NCBI GenBank assembly: GCA_016874005.1
Contig: VGVQ01000016.1
Span: 1-64,000 of the forward strand
From: Gemmatimonadota bacterium
GTDB taxonomy: Bacteria > Gemmatimonadota > Gemmatimonadetes > Gemmatimonadales > GWC2-71-9
Direction of reading: 5' to 3'
DNA: 64,000 nucleotides
The position numbers and the translations under genes were made by a program. This document shows, in pieces, positions 8,736-18,308 of the stretch; the stretch's first letter is position 1, and every line of letters begins with the position of its first letter. Below the pieces are notes generated by a model that saw nothing but the letters and a program-made list of their open reading frames with translations, did not search any database and had not been told where the DNA came from.

Positions 8736-10079
8736 ATGAGTAGCCAGAATACCGCGATTACCGCACTGGACGGCCTGACGAGCGCCTTCGCCATGGCTTG
8801 CCGCCAAGCCCGGACGGAGGGCGAGCTGCTGGAGCGGTGCCGGAGGATTCTGGCCGATCGGCTCGGTACCGACGAGGTTTGGCTCACCGTAACGGGATCC
8901 GACCACGCGGTGACGCCGGTGGGCCCGCAGGCCCAAACCGAAGCCCCTGTCGAGCTGGTCCGGCACACCAGCGGCGATACCACCCTCGTCATCTCGACCA
9001 CCGCGGCGACGGCCAATGGCTTCCGCTCAGTGGCTTTCCAGCTCGGATTCGGCCTGGCCCTGTTGATGGACCTGCGGAGCGTGCTGGTGGAACGCCAGCG
9101 GGCTCTAGACGACGCGGTCTTCCAGCTCAGGGCACTTCGCCAGGTGGCCAGGCTCCTGTCGTCGGCCCACTCGACCGAGGACACCGAGCATCTGGTGCTC
9201 GACTTCATGGCCGAGGTCTTCTTCGCCTGGTGGGCCTGCCTCTACCGGCCAAGCGGGGGGACCTTCGTCCCGCGATCGGCTCGCTCGCTCGATCGCGAAC
9301 GGGTTCCGGACAGCCTCAGTCGCGAGCGACTCGAAGCCCTGATGCCGATCGGAAGCGGGGTGACCGACCAGGGTGAGGTCGAGCTCGCCGCCTTGCTGCC
9401 CAAAGGGACCGAGTTGGTGGTGCCGTTCGACGCCAGCGGGGAACGGGTCGGAGTCCTCTTGCTGGGGCCACGCCTCAACGGCCTCCCATACGCGCGGGCC
9501 GAGCGGGACTTGGCGACCACCCTGGCGTTTGCCGGCGCGATCGCGCTGAAGAACTCCGAGCTGGTCGAGCGGCTCCAGAGCGCCGCCACCACCGACCAGC
9601 TCACCGGACTGTTCAACCGTCGCGCGCTGGAGGAGCGCCTCGAGGCGGAGATTTCCCGGAGTGTTCGGCACCAGATCCGCACCACGCTGGTCATGGTCGA
9701 CCTCGATCGCTTCAAGGCGATCAACGACTCGCTCGGGCACGCCGCCGGCGATCGATACCTCGTGCTGGTGAGCCAACTGCTCCGGCGGCAGGTTCGAACC
9801 CTCGACGTGGTCGGCCGGCTCGGCGGTGACGAGTTCCTGGTCGTCCTCCCAATGACCAATCCCGCCGAGGCCACCGGGTTCATCCAACGAGTCCAGGACG
9901 GTTTCCGGGACCTGTTGCGGGAGTACCCGGAATTCGGCATCGGATCGCTCAGCATAGGCATGGCGGAGGCCCCGAGGGACGGACTCACGCCGGCCGCGGT
10001 CATGGCGGCCGCTGACGCCGCCCTGTACGCCGCGAAGCGGGAAGGCGGCAACACGGTGAAGACCGCCGGGTCGCAGTGA
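8736..10079 (+). CDS. GAF-GGDEF diguanylate cyclase
   Basis: The protein would make cyclic-di-GMP from two GTP. It has 447 residues: an N-terminal ~100-residue region, a GAF-like sensor around residues 125-275, and a C-terminal GGDEF domain. The active-site GGDEF (363-367) is intact, DLDRFKAINDSLGHAAGD precedes it, and an RTLD product-inhibition site lies five residues upstream, so the enzyme should be active and feedback-controlled. No membrane segment is seen, so the sensor is cytoplasmic. Its stop overlaps the GTG of the next gene by 4 bp, tying it to a kinase-type partner. Confidence 0.93.
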   Translation: MSSQNTAITALDGLTSAFAMACRQARTEGELLERCRRILADRLGTDEVWLTVTGSDHAVTPVGPQAQTEAPVELVRHTSGDTTLVISTTAATANGFRSVAFQLGFGLALLMDLRSVLVERQRALDDAVFQLRALRQVARLLSSAHSTEDTEHLVLDFMAEVFFAWWACLYRPSGGTFVPRSARSLDRERVPDSLSRERLEALMPIGSGVTDQGEVELAALLPKGTELVVPFDASGERVGVLLLGPRLNGLPYARAERDLATTLAFAGAIALKNSELVERLQSAATTDQLTGLFNRRALEERLEAEISRSVRHQIRTTLVMVDLDRFKAINDSLGHAAGDRYLVLVSQLLRRQVRTLDVVGRLGGDEFLVVLPMTNPAEATGFIQRVQDGFRDLLREYPEFGIGSLSIGMAEAPRDGLTPAAVMAAADAALYAAKREGGNTVKTAGSQ

Positions 10080-11836
10080 CCGCGCTCGACCACGCGTCGC
10101 TCTTCGCGGCAACCGAGCGGCGGCTGGGAGCGCGCTTCCGCCTCGAACGACTGGTGGCCGCCTCGGCCGAGCGGGTCCTCTTCGTCGGGCGCGATTCGTT
10201 GTTGGGCCGCCGGGTCAGTGTCCGGGTCAATTTCTACAGCAGCGCCGAGTTGCGAACCTGGTTTCTCCGGGAGGCCGAAGCGCTCGGCCAACTGGACCAC
10301 CCGGCGATCCGGCACGTGTACGACGTCGGCATCGTCGACGAGATCGCCTACCGAATCGGCAACTGGATCGAGGCGGAGGGCCTCCAGGACGCCAACGCCC
10401 GGGGGCCCCGCCCCATTCCTCAGGTCCACGTGCTGGCGCGCGACCTGCTCCGCGGCCTCGAACATGCCCACGCCAATGGGATCATCGTCCGCCGGATCGT
10501 CCCGAACTCGTTGCTGGTCAGCAGCACCGGCCGAGGCACGATCACCGATCTGAGGTTCTGCAGCTTTACCCTGCCCCACGTTCCGCCGGACGAATCGCCC
10601 GGCGGCAGCCAGTTCATGGCGCCGGAGGTTCGAGATGGCGGGTTGGGCGACGCGACCGCGGACGTCTACGCGGCCGGCGCGGTGCTCTACTACGCCATTA
10701 CCGGCACCGAGCCGGCGCTCGACCCTGCCGAACTGGTACCGCCGTCGCAGCTCCGAGCGGCCTGCCCCCAGGCGCTCGAACGGGTGATTCTCCGCGCCAT
10801 GCGTCCGATCGGCGCGGAGCGGTATCTCTCCGCCTCGGAGATGCTCGAGGATTTTGCCTCCGACGCCGGAGCCTACACCACCCTGTCGACGATCGACGCG
10901 ACGCCCCCGGCGAACGAGGAGGGACCGCGGGCCTGGGAGAAGCGGCTGCGGCGGGCGTTAGGCGACGACTATGAACTCCTGGTGCAACTCGGGGCTGGCG
11001 GGTTCGGCCGGGTCTATCGGGTGCGCGACCTCGAGCTGGAACGGATGGTGGCCCTCAAGGTGCTCCACCCGGTCCTGACCCAGGATCCCGCCGTGGTCGA
11101 GCGGTTCCGGCGGGAGGCCCAGCTAGCCGCGCGGGTCAACCACCCCAACATCGTCAACATCTACGAGATCGGGGGGCGGGCCGGCCTCCTCTGGTACACC
11201 ATGGAACTGGTCGAGGGACCCAATCTCGCCCAGCTGGTCGAAAAGGAGGGGCCGCTGCCGTTGGAACGGGTCGTCTGGCTCCTCCGGGAGGCCCTTTCGG
11301 CGCTGGCGCACGCCCACGCGATTGGCCTGGTTCACCGCGACCTCAAACCCGAAAATCTCCTGATCGCCAGGGGCGGCGGGCTCCGGATCACCGACTTCGG
11401 CCTGGCAATGGCCATTCGGGGCCTCGGCAAGTACGGCGGGGCGTCGAGCCGCAGCGGCACGCCACAGTTCGCCGCCCCGGAACAGCTCCTTGGGGAACGG
11501 GTCGACGTCCGCACCGACCTCTACAGCATCGCGGCCGTCGCGGTGTTCCTTCTGCTCGGGACCCCTCCGTTCACCGGGACCACCCCGGAGGCGGTGCTGG
11601 CCAAGCAAACCACGAACCGCCTGCCGGACCTCCGGCGGGAACGGCCCGACGTTGGCGAGGAGCTCGATCGGGTCCTCCGGCTCGCCCTTCAGGCGGACCG
11701 CAACGCCCGGTACCCGACGGCCACCGAGTTCCTCCAAGCGTTGAATCGGGCGGTCAGGCGCGATCAACGCGCCGCCGGCCACGGCTGGACCAAGGCGGTC
11801 GCTGAGCCGATTCGGGCCTTGCTTCGTCGGATCTAA
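10076..11836 (+). CDS. tandem pseudokinase-Ser/Thr protein kinase
   Basis: There are 586 residues and two kinase folds in one chain. The first (about 20-270) has the shape of a PknB-like kinase but lost its chemistry: the ATP-binding Lys is Arg (VSVRVNF), the catalytic loop reads VRRIVPNSLL and the DFG position reads DLRFCSF. MAPEV and DVYAAGAVLYY are kept. The second (about 300-560) is complete: GAGGFGRVY, VALKVL, HRDLKPENLL, TDFGLA, and AAPEQ. There is no C-terminal membrane segment or PASTA/TPR sensor. GTG start in the diguanylate cyclase stop codon implies coupled synthesis. The pseudokinase probably regulates the kinase (inference). Confidence 0.9.
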   Translation: MTALDHASLFAATERRLGARFRLERLVAASAERVLFVGRDSLLGRRVSVRVNFYSSAELRTWFLREAEALGQLDHPAIRHVYDVGIVDEIAYRIGNWIEAEGLQDANARGPRPIPQVHVLARDLLRGLEHAHANGIIVRRIVPNSLLVSSTGRGTITDLRFCSFTLPHVPPDESPGGSQFMAPEVRDGGLGDATADVYAAGAVLYYAITGTEPALDPAELVPPSQLRAACPQALERVILRAMRPIGAERYLSASEMLEDFASDAGAYTTLSTIDATPPANEEGPRAWEKRLRRALGDDYELLVQLGAGGFGRVYRVRDLELERMVALKVLHPVLTQDPAVVERFRREAQLAARVNHPNIVNIYEIGGRAGLLWYTMELVEGPNLAQLVEKEGPLPLERVVWLLREALSALAHAHAIGLVHRDLKPENLLIARGGGLRITDFGLAMAIRGLGKYGGASSRSGTPQFAAPEQLLGERVDVRTDLYSIAAVAVFLLLGTPPFTGTTPEAVLAKQTTNRLPDLRRERPDVGEELDRVLRLALQADRNARYPTATEFLQALNRAVRRDQRAAGHGWTKAVAEPIRALLRRI

Positions 11837-11857
11837 CCAGGAAAAGTGCCCGGGATC

Positions 11858-12085
11858 TTGACAGCCACGGGCCGGCGACTCAGATTCTGTCGGCGTTTCT
11901 AGGGCGGGGCCGTCGTTGGTTTCCTTTTGCCGATAACCGAAGCGTGAATTCAGACCCGCGGCCTGCGGTCGCTTCGGGTCCTTTGGGTTTTTCCGGCGCG
12001 GGATGGGCTCGCGTCGGTAGTTGGGGCGGCGGCGCCCGTGCGCCGTACCGTCCTTGGGTGTTCACCAATTGAGGAGTTAGGCGTA
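11858..12085 (+). promoter_or_regulatory. cspA upstream region with candidate -35 and long leader
   Basis: A consensus TTGACA sits at 11858-11863 with a poor -10 (CAGATT or AGATTC at 17-18 bp spacing). It would give a leader of about 190 bases before cspA, in keeping with the long structured 5' leaders of cold-shock genes. No gene fits in the 249-base gap. The leader length is inference. Confidence 0.3.
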
Positions 12086-12301
12086 ATGGCTCGCATCACT
12101 GGCACCGTGAAGTGGTTCAACGACGCGAAGGGGTTCGGCTTCATCACCCCGGAGAACGGCGAGAAGGACTGCTTCGTCCACCACTCAGCGATCAAGATGG
12201 ATGGCTTCCGCAGCCTGGCCGAGGGCGAAAGGGTCGAGTTCGACATGGTCATGGGTGCCAAGGGCCCCGCGGCGGAGAACGTCACCAAGGCTGGTAAGTA
12301 G
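12086..12301 (+). CDS. cspA: cold-shock protein (CspA family)
   Basis: This is a 71-residue single cold-shock domain that binds single-stranded RNA and DNA. Both nucleic-acid motifs are present, RNP1 as KGFGFI and RNP2 as CFVHHSAI, where the usual second aromatic is His. The N-terminal [11 protein letters not shown] is standard. The start is fixed by a GAGGAG Shine-Dalgarno. It is followed at 33 bp by a strong terminator that it shares with infA. Confidence 0.95.
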   Translation: MARITGTVKWFNDAKGFGFITPENGEKDCFVHHSAIKMDGFRSLAEGERVEFDMVMGAKGPAAENVTKAGK

Positions 12302-12333
12302 CAGAGTTCCGAGGCGAGTCCTCGCGCTCGAAA

Positions 12334-12361
12334 GGGGGCCGCCGAAGGCGGCCCCCTTTTT
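12334..12361. terminator. bidirectional rho-independent terminator (cspA / infA)
   Basis: GGGGGCCGCC - GAA - GGCGGCCCCC forms a perfect 10-bp stem followed by five T on the plus strand. Read from the minus strand it is also followed by three T, and it starts directly after the infA stop codon. It therefore serves both convergent genes. Confidence 0.9.
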
Positions 12362-12579
12362 CACTTGTGGCGGTAGATCACCCGGCCGCGCCGCAGGTCG
12401 TAGGGAGAAAGCACCACGCTGACCCGGTCGCCCTCGAGCACCCGGATCTTGAACTTGCTCATCTTCCCGGCGGCGTACGCCAGAATGGTATGTCCGTTGT
12501 CGAGGAGTACCCGGTAGTTGCGGTCTGGCAGCACCTCCTGGACCAGCCCTTCCATTTCGATGCCTTCTTCTTTCGCCAT
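12361..12579 (-). CDS. infA: translation initiation factor IF-1
   Basis: IF-1 binds the ribosomal A site during initiation. The 72-residue S1/OB-fold protein has the usual landmarks: [11 protein letters not shown], then [28 protein letters not shown] and [13 protein letters not shown]. The gene stands alone, away from the ribosomal protein clusters where infA often lies. Its stop abuts the shared terminator. Confidence 0.97.
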   Translation of the reverse strand: MAKEEGIEMEGLVQEVLPDRNYRVLLDNGHTILAYAAGKMSKFKIRVLEGDRVSVVLSPYDLRRGRVIYRHK

Positions 12580-12647
12580 TCAGTGTCCTGTTAGGGTGGT
12601 TGATCGCGGAAATTTCGCCCAGGTCGGGTCAGGGGACAAGGGATGCC

Positions 12648-14357
12648 TCACGCCAGCCCCTCCCGCCCGATTTGGGCCCGGAGTGACTCAATCTCGGCTT
12701 CGACCTCGGCGACCAGCTCGGCCATCGATCCGGCGTCGAAGACCAGCGAGGCCCCGGCGACCCGGTAGAGTTCGGGCAGGCTCCGAGTCGCGCCCAACGC
12801 CAGGAAGTCCCGATACCGGGCCAGCGCGTCCCCCGGGTCACGCCGATGCCGGCGCCAAATCTGGAGGGCCCCAAGCTGAGCGATCCCGTACTCGATATAG
12901 TAGAACGGGTAGAGGAAAATGTGGAGTTGGCGGTACCATCTGGCGATCCGCTCCGCCTCGAGACCACCCCAATCGACGATCGGCTCGAAACGGGCCCGGA
13001 TCGAAAGCCAGGCCTGATCCCGCGCCCGCGCGTCACAGCCGGCAGGATCGGTGTAGATCCAGTGCTGGAAGGCATCGACGGATGCCACGTGGCACAAAGT
13101 GACCAAGACGTCCTCGAGATGCTCGAGCCGAGCAATCGCGGCGTCGCGAGAACTCAGAAAGGCGCCCGGGCCGTCGAGCAAAGGCGCCGCTAACAGCTCC
13201 ATCGACATCGAGGCCAGCTCAGCCGATTCGGAGGACGGGTGCCGCTGCCAGATGAGCGGTTGCCGATGGGAGGCGAATGCGTGGAACGCGTGACCGGCCT
13301 CGTGGAGCAGGGTCTCGACGTCCTCCATGACTCCGGACGCATTCATGAAGATGAATGCCGCCCCGCGGCTGTGAAGGGTGTCGCAGTAGCCGCCCGGAGC
13401 CTTGCCGGGACGGCTGTCCAAGTCGAGGAGGCCGCGACCGGCCATGTCGCGAAACTGGGCGGCGAGAACCGGGTCCAGCCGATCGAAGACCGCTTGCGCC
13501 CGCCGGGTCAGGTCGGCGCCATCGGAGAACGGGCGGAGCGGCTCGCGTCGGTGGAGCGACACGGCGAGATCCCAGGGCCGAAGTTCCGTGACGCCCAGGG
13601 TAGCCGCGCGGGCCCGACGAAGGCGAGCGACCGCGGGGACGGCTACTGCTTCGACCGCCGCCTGGAACCGCTCGCAATCGCCGGGGGTGTAATCGAAGCG
13701 GCATTTGGCCGCGAAACTGTAGTCCCGGAAGTCGGCGTACCCGGCGTTTCGGGCAACCTGCCTCCGCAATTCGAGCTGCCGATCGAACAGCCGCGCCATC
13801 GTTTCGCGCTGACCGAGGTAAGGGCCAACCCCGGCGCGGAAAGCCGCCTCCCGCCTGGCCCGGTCGGGACTCTGGAGAAATGGAGCGAGTTGGGGGATCG
13901 GAAGTCTGCGGCCCTCGAACTCGACCTCGAATCCGCCGGTGAGCCGCTGATACTCGGCGATGGTTTCCTCGAGCTGGGCGGTGAGCGGTACGTTCTCCTC
14001 ACGAAACACCTCGATCGCCCGTCGAAACCTCGCCACGGCCGGCGCCAAATCGGGCGGGGCGTAGCCGACCGCACACAGCCGGCGCGCCAGGGCCACCGAC
14101 TTCTCTTCTGCCCGGGGACCGATCTCCACCGCGAAACGGCGATAGCTCGCCTCCTTGGCCGAATCGGCGGTATCGCAGGTGTAGGCGATCATGGCCAGCG
14201 ATGCCGCTTCGGACAGGTTCGACTCCAGGCGCGACCATTCCGCGAGCCATCCGGCCACGGTGCCGTGGTCGACCGGTTGAGCCAGCAGGCAATCGTAAGC
14301 CGCCGCGATCTCGTCCCAGCTCGCGGCCGCAAAGTCGGCCGGTGCGGTAAACCTCAT
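12648..14357 (-). CDS. M3-family oligoendopeptidase (PepF-like)
   Basis: This zinc metallopeptidase cleaves short peptides, presumably in the cytoplasm because no signal peptide is seen. It has 569 residues, as expected for PepF/thimet-like enzymes. The zinc motif HEAGH is at 352-356, preceded by FIFMNASGVMEDVETLL, and the distal Glu ligand is in the SSESAELASMSMELL stretch. The C-terminal FLYPFYYIEYGIAQLGALQ segment is typical. The ATG overlaps the MFS stop (ATGA), and it is the last gene of a five-gene operon read from 18622. Confidence 0.93.
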   Translation of the reverse strand: MRFTAPADFAAASWDEIAAAYDCLLAQPVDHGTVAGWLAEWSRLESNLSEAASLAMIAYTCDTADSAKEASYRRFAVEIGPRAEEKSVALARRLCAVGYAPPDLAPAVARFRRAIEVFREENVPLTAQLEETIAEYQRLTGGFEVEFEGRRLPIPQLAPFLQSPDRARREAAFRAGVGPYLGQRETMARLFDRQLELRRQVARNAGYADFRDYSFAAKCRFDYTPGDCERFQAAVEAVAVPAVARLRRARAATLGVTELRPWDLAVSLHRREPLRPFSDGADLTRRAQAVFDRLDPVLAAQFRDMAGRGLLDLDSRPGKAPGGYCDTLHSRGAAFIFMNASGVMEDVETLLHEAGHAFHAFASHRQPLIWQRHPSSESAELASMSMELLAAPLLDGPGAFLSSRDAAIARLEHLEDVLVTLCHVASVDAFQHWIYTDPAGCDARARDQAWLSIRARFEPIVDWGGLEAERIARWYRQLHIFLYPFYYIEYGIAQLGALQIWRRHRRDPGDALARYRDFLALGATRSLPELYRVAGASLVFDAGSMAELVAEVEAEIESLRAQIGREGLA

Positions 14358-15589
14358 GGCGACTCCGGAACCGGGCGCGGAATCGACTGGTTGTGGAGCT
14401 GGAATGCCAGCACGCCGACGCCGGCGACGATCAACGCGGCCAGGTAGAACGGGCTCCCGGGTCCGAATTCCTGGAAGGCCCGAGTGGCGAGGATCGGGGC
14501 AATCACCCGCGCCGCCCCGGCAAAGGTCTGAGCCGCACCCATCGTTCCGCCGAGGGCCGCCGGATCGCTCGCTTTCGACAACAACGCGGTCGTTGCCGGG
14601 AACAGCAGCGCCGTACCGACGGGAACGAACGTCATCGCGATGGGCAAGATCCAGATGCTCGGCACCAGGGGGTAAGCCACGAGCCCGAGTACCAACGCCA
14701 CCGTCCCCAGCCTGACCGCCCCTGTCTCGCCAAAGCGCCGAATGGCCGGGCCGAGCACGATCGTTCGCATCAGGAACGAGAGGATCCCAGTGTAGAGAAA
14801 GAAATACCCGATGGTCTTCTCGTTGATGCCGAAGCGGGCCCCAAGAAACAGCGCGAGCACCGAGGTCATCGCCGAAAAGCCCAGCATTCCGGCGCCGTAG
14901 ATCCAGGTGAGTCGCGACACCGGCCGCCGAGGCGCCGAAACGACCGACCAGACCGGAAGCCAGATCGGCGCCCGCCGGCGATGACCGTCGGCCGGGGTGG
15001 CCTGAGGGCCCTTGGATTCCGGCAGCCACCGCCAGGTGAACACGGTGTTGATCAGGCACAGCGCGGCCGCAACCAGGCCGGGCCCCGCGTGATGGATCTG
15101 AACGGCGGCCGAGCCGATGACCGGACCGAATGCCACCCCCAACGCACTTGCCGCCGAGAGCCAGCCCAAGGCCTGGGTCCGGCGAGCTGGCGAGATCGCG
15201 TCGCCGACGTAGGCGTGCACGACGCCCGTCGTCCCCCCACCAAGGCCTTGGATGATCCGGGAGACGAGCAACACCCCCACCGAGGTCGCGAAACCGAAGA
15301 CGACGTAGGCGACCGCCGAGGCCAGCAGCCCGATTAGGAGCACCGGCCGTCTTCCCCGCCGATCGGATACCCGGCCCCAGATGGGCGCGGCGGCGAGTTG
15401 GGCGAGCGAATAGGCCGCCATGATCCACCCGATCATCGCGGGTGAGGCCCGCAACTCGAGGGCGTAGAATGGCATCAACGGGAACACGATCGCGAACCCG
15501 ACCATGTCGATGAAGCCGGTCCCGATGAGCACCGACAGCTTGCGGAATTCCGGATCGGCGAGTAGTGCTCGAGCGTGGCTGGCGATCAT
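14354..15589 (-). CDS. MFS drug-exporter-like transporter (DHA1, TetA/MdtG type)
   Basis: The protein has 411 residues and about 12 hydrophobic segments. The loop between helices 2 and 3 carries the family's motif A as GRVSDRRGRRPVLL, and GPVIGS in helix 5 is the antiporter motif C. It probably exports a small molecule with proton antiport across the inner membrane; the substrate is unknown. Start ATG shares one base with the upstream stop (TGATG), and its own stop overlaps the peptidase start. The frame stays open further upstream but that sequence lies inside the deacetylase gene. Confidence 0.9.
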   Translation of the reverse strand: MIASHARALLADPEFRKLSVLIGTGFIDMVGFAIVFPLMPFYALELRASPAMIGWIMAAYSLAQLAAAPIWGRVSDRRGRRPVLLIGLLASAVAYVVFGFATSVGVLLVSRIIQGLGGGTTGVVHAYVGDAISPARRTQALGWLSAASALGVAFGPVIGSAAVQIHHAGPGLVAAALCLINTVFTWRWLPESKGPQATPADGHRRRAPIWLPVWSVVSAPRRPVSRLTWIYGAGMLGFSAMTSVLALFLGARFGINEKTIGYFFLYTGILSFLMRTIVLGPAIRRFGETGAVRLGTVALVLGLVAYPLVPSIWILPIAMTFVPVGTALLFPATTALLSKASDPAALGGTMGAAQTFAGAARVIAPILATRAFQEFGPGSPFYLAALIVAGVGVLAFQLHNQSIPRPVPESP

Positions 15590-17997
15590 CAAGGCGCCGG
15601 CGAGCGAAGAACCGGGTTCAGCAAATTCGCAAACAGGCGGAACGCCCCCGGTACCCCCGCCTTCAACTGCCGAAAGAACGCCAACCCGGTATACAGATAA
15701 GTCCCCTTTCCAACCGACGCGACCAAGAGCCCCCCGTCCAGCCGGGGCTCGCCCGGGTCGCTCAGGCCCAGCAGCGGCCGATAGCGCGGGTCCCAGGTGC
15801 GAGCAAAATACAGCCCCCGTTCCTGGACCCAACCCTCCCAGTCGGACGGGCCGATCCGATTGGGGTCCCGCCAGATCGGGTCGTCGGGATCGAGCACCTG
15901 GACTGGAGCCGTTTCGTCAGTGACGCGGTCATGGCGCCGGGCGACCGCGAGGGGATAGGGAGCGTAATTTCCGGCAAAGAACCCATGTTGCTGGTACTGG
16001 ACGACGAGGTGTCCCCCACGGCGGACGTACTCGAGGAATCGGTCGTTGTTCTCGACCAGGCTCGGCTCGGTCTCGTAGGCCCGGCTCCCGATCACGACGA
16101 CCTGGAACCGGCTGAGATCGGCCCGCTCGATCGCCTGGGCGTCGAGGACCTCGACCCCGAGGCCAAGCTGGGCGAGGACCTCGGGCACCTGGTCCGCGGC
16201 GCCCCGAACGTAGCCGATCCGCCGCACGGCCGGGAGCGCGATCGGTACGGCGCGAATGGTCGCGGCGGCGGCCGCCGGATAGGACCGATCCCGGATGTGC
16301 GGGTGCGCGATCGTCACCTGACCGGCATCGTAGTGCCGGCCTGACTGATCTCTCGCCACCGCCCGGATGGTGTGGGCTCCCTCGGCCATCGTCGCAGGGC
16401 GCCTGACCGGGAAGCGCAAGGTTCGGCGCTCGTCATCGCGAGTGAACCGGAACGGCTGTCGGGGCGTTTCAGGCCATCCCGCCGGCAGTAGCAATCCCAC
16501 CGTTCCCACCGTCGAGTCGGTTCCGGAGTGCACCAGGGTGACGACCACGGTATCGGCGACCGGCGCCCGGGCGGCTGGCCAAACCGCCACCTCCGGCGAC
16601 AACCTCACGCCCACGCGGGGAACCACGGCGAGCGGGCGCCGAACCTCGCCAAGGGTCTGGTCCCGATGGCGATAGACGACCTCGCGGTCGACCGGGAAGC
16701 CATCGACCGCGAGGCTGGCCAGCACTGGTGGCGGCTCGAATGGGTTCCCCAGAGTCGCAGCCGGAGCCTGCCACCGATACATGGCCCCATGGGGTGGCTG
16801 CTCGAGGAAATACGGCACCGTGGGCCGGGCCGCCGGGTCCGGCCAGACCTCGGCCGGGCAGTGCGAAACCGACCCGGGCGCCACCGGCGTGACCCGGCCG
16901 AGACAGTCGGATTTGACCGTCCAACCCCGCGGAACCTCGAGTCGCGGCGCCACCTCGACTGCTGCCGGCCCGGCATTCCACACCGAGACCCGAATCCCGA
17001 AACGTTGCCCGGCGACCAACCTCGAGCGGTCCGCGATCGCGTCCAAGATCACCCGGCGATCGGCCAGGTACTTGGCGGCCCGAATGGCCATGAGATCGGC
17101 GGCTTCGACTCCCCCGACCGGGGCGCTGGTGTCGATCCCGGCGAACAACTCGGGCCCCCCACCGGATCGATCGGCCAAGAGCGCCAGCCTGATCGGGCTC
17201 GGCCCGATCTCCTGGAGCGCGCCCATGTCCTGAGAGCGGTGCCGGCTTCGGCTCCGCATCGCGATCTGGTGATAGGACTGCCCGATATCCGGATCGAGCC
17301 GGCCGCCGTCGAGCGTTACCTGACCGCCGGTGGTATCGAACTGGGCCGACCGATAGAGCTTGACCGGACGCCAGGGCTCGAGCCCTTCGTCAACCAAGAG
17401 TTCGGGAAACCGGGTGGCGTCGCCGGCGGCTGCGAATGCCTCCCGAGCGGCCCAGCCGGCTGCCTGATGGTGCCCATGGCCGTCGCGGGGGGTACCGGAG
17501 AAGACCGAGACCAGGATCTGCGGCCGGAACCTGCGGACGATCCGGACGACGTCCTTGAGCAGGCTGTCCCGAGGCCAGAAGGTGAGTGTCTCCTCGAGGG
17601 TTTTTGAGAATCCAAAATCATACGCTCTGGTGAAGAACTGCCGGGCCCCGTCGAGACTCCGGGCGGCCAGCAACTCCTCCGTTCGAATCAGTCCGAGGGC
17701 TTCCCCGAGTTCGGGCCCAATGAGGTTCTGGCCACCCTCGCCCCGGGTGAGCGAGAGATAACCGCTGATGGCACCTTCGTGGCGGACCAGGTAGGTCAGC
17801 AGTTCGGTGTCTTCGTCGTCGGGATGGGCCCCCACCATCAAGACCCGCTTGGTGTGGCCGAGCATTCGGCCGGCGTTGGCGACGGCGGCCGCGCCGCCCG
17901 TCGACGGGCCGGTGACTTGGGCATTGGCCATTACAGCCGTCACCGCGAGCGCCACCGCCAGTCCGGCTCCGCGGCGGCCAACCCACCCGGCCGTCAT
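15589..17997 (-). CDS. exported PIG-L (LmbE-like) deacetylase with large C-terminal region
   Basis: The first 27 residues are a signal peptide ending at ANA. A PIG-L deacetylase domain (about 48-270) follows, with the zinc motif AHPDDE (57-62) and a GHGHHQAAG segment as the third ligand and catalytic region. Such enzymes remove acetyl or other acyl groups from sugars or glycoconjugates. The remaining ~500 residues hold beta-sandwich-like stretches (VRVSVWNAGPAAVEVAPRL type) and a glutamine-amidotransferase-like region, as in large periplasmic LmbE proteins. The total is 802 residues. Start overlaps the upstream stop (ATGA). The substrate is not known. Confidence 0.88.
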   Translation of the reverse strand: MTAGWVGRRGAGLAVALAVTAVMANAQVTGPSTGGAAAVANAGRMLGHTKRVLMVGAHPDDEDTELLTYLVRHEGAISGYLSLTRGEGGQNLIGPELGEALGLIRTEELLAARSLDGARQFFTRAYDFGFSKTLEETLTFWPRDSLLKDVVRIVRRFRPQILVSVFSGTPRDGHGHHQAAGWAAREAFAAAGDATRFPELLVDEGLEPWRPVKLYRSAQFDTTGGQVTLDGGRLDPDIGQSYHQIAMRSRSRHRSQDMGALQEIGPSPIRLALLADRSGGGPELFAGIDTSAPVGGVEAADLMAIRAAKYLADRRVILDAIADRSRLVAGQRFGIRVSVWNAGPAAVEVAPRLEVPRGWTVKSDCLGRVTPVAPGSVSHCPAEVWPDPAARPTVPYFLEQPPHGAMYRWQAPAATLGNPFEPPPVLASLAVDGFPVDREVVYRHRDQTLGEVRRPLAVVPRVGVRLSPEVAVWPAARAPVADTVVVTLVHSGTDSTVGTVGLLLPAGWPETPRQPFRFTRDDERRTLRFPVRRPATMAEGAHTIRAVARDQSGRHYDAGQVTIAHPHIRDRSYPAAAAATIRAVPIALPAVRRIGYVRGAADQVPEVLAQLGLGVEVLDAQAIERADLSRFQVVVIGSRAYETEPSLVENNDRFLEYVRRGGHLVVQYQQHGFFAGNYAPYPLAVARRHDRVTDETAPVQVLDPDDPIWRDPNRIGPSDWEGWVQERGLYFARTWDPRYRPLLGLSDPGEPRLDGGLLVASVGKGTYLYTGLAFFRQLKAGVPGAFRLFANLLNPVLRSPAP

Positions 17998-18308
17998 TCG
18001 TCTTCTGGGGCCTCCGAATGCGGCCCGGAGCCAGGGGGGTTGTCGGCTCCCCGGCGGCCGAGCACAAAGGCCAGCACGAAGCAGAACAATGCCAAGACCA
18101 GGAACGCCTCGCCGAAGCCGCCCCCGCCCCGATTCAGCAAAACCAACATGCCGATCGACACCGCCATGGTGCCGACAGCACGGAGAATCTCATCGACGTT
18201 CTTCCAGCTGGTCCGGCGACCCCAGTACGCCGCGGTCAGGAACCCGAGCACCCCGATGGCCAGGATGCCGTACCAGATCAAGATCCAGTATCGGTGGCCG
18301 ATGATCAT
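17994..18308 (-). CDS. small integral membrane protein, function unknown
   Basis: A 104-residue protein with three or four hydrophobic segments ([51 protein letters not shown]) and a polar C-terminus rich in Asp, Glu, Pro and Gly. No family recognised. It starts in the DUF971 stop (ATGA) and its stop overlaps the deacetylase start, so it is made together with them and may anchor or assist one of these proteins. Confidence 0.75.
   Translation of the reverse strand: MIIGHRYWILIWYGILAIGVLGFLTAAYWGRRTSWKNVDEILRAVGTMAVSIGMLVLLNRGGGGFGEAFLVLALFCFVLAFVLGRRGADNPPGSGPHSEAPEDE

Noticed and set aside
9780-9800. GGTTCGAACC resembling the T-arm of a tRNA
   Set aside because: It is coding sequence of the GGDEF domain, and no acceptor or anticodon stems surround it.
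14358-15428. An N-terminal extension of the M3 peptidase through the MFS gene
   Set aside because: It lies in another frame of the transporter and is low-complexity. The ATG at 14357 overlaps the MFS stop as elsewhere in the operon.
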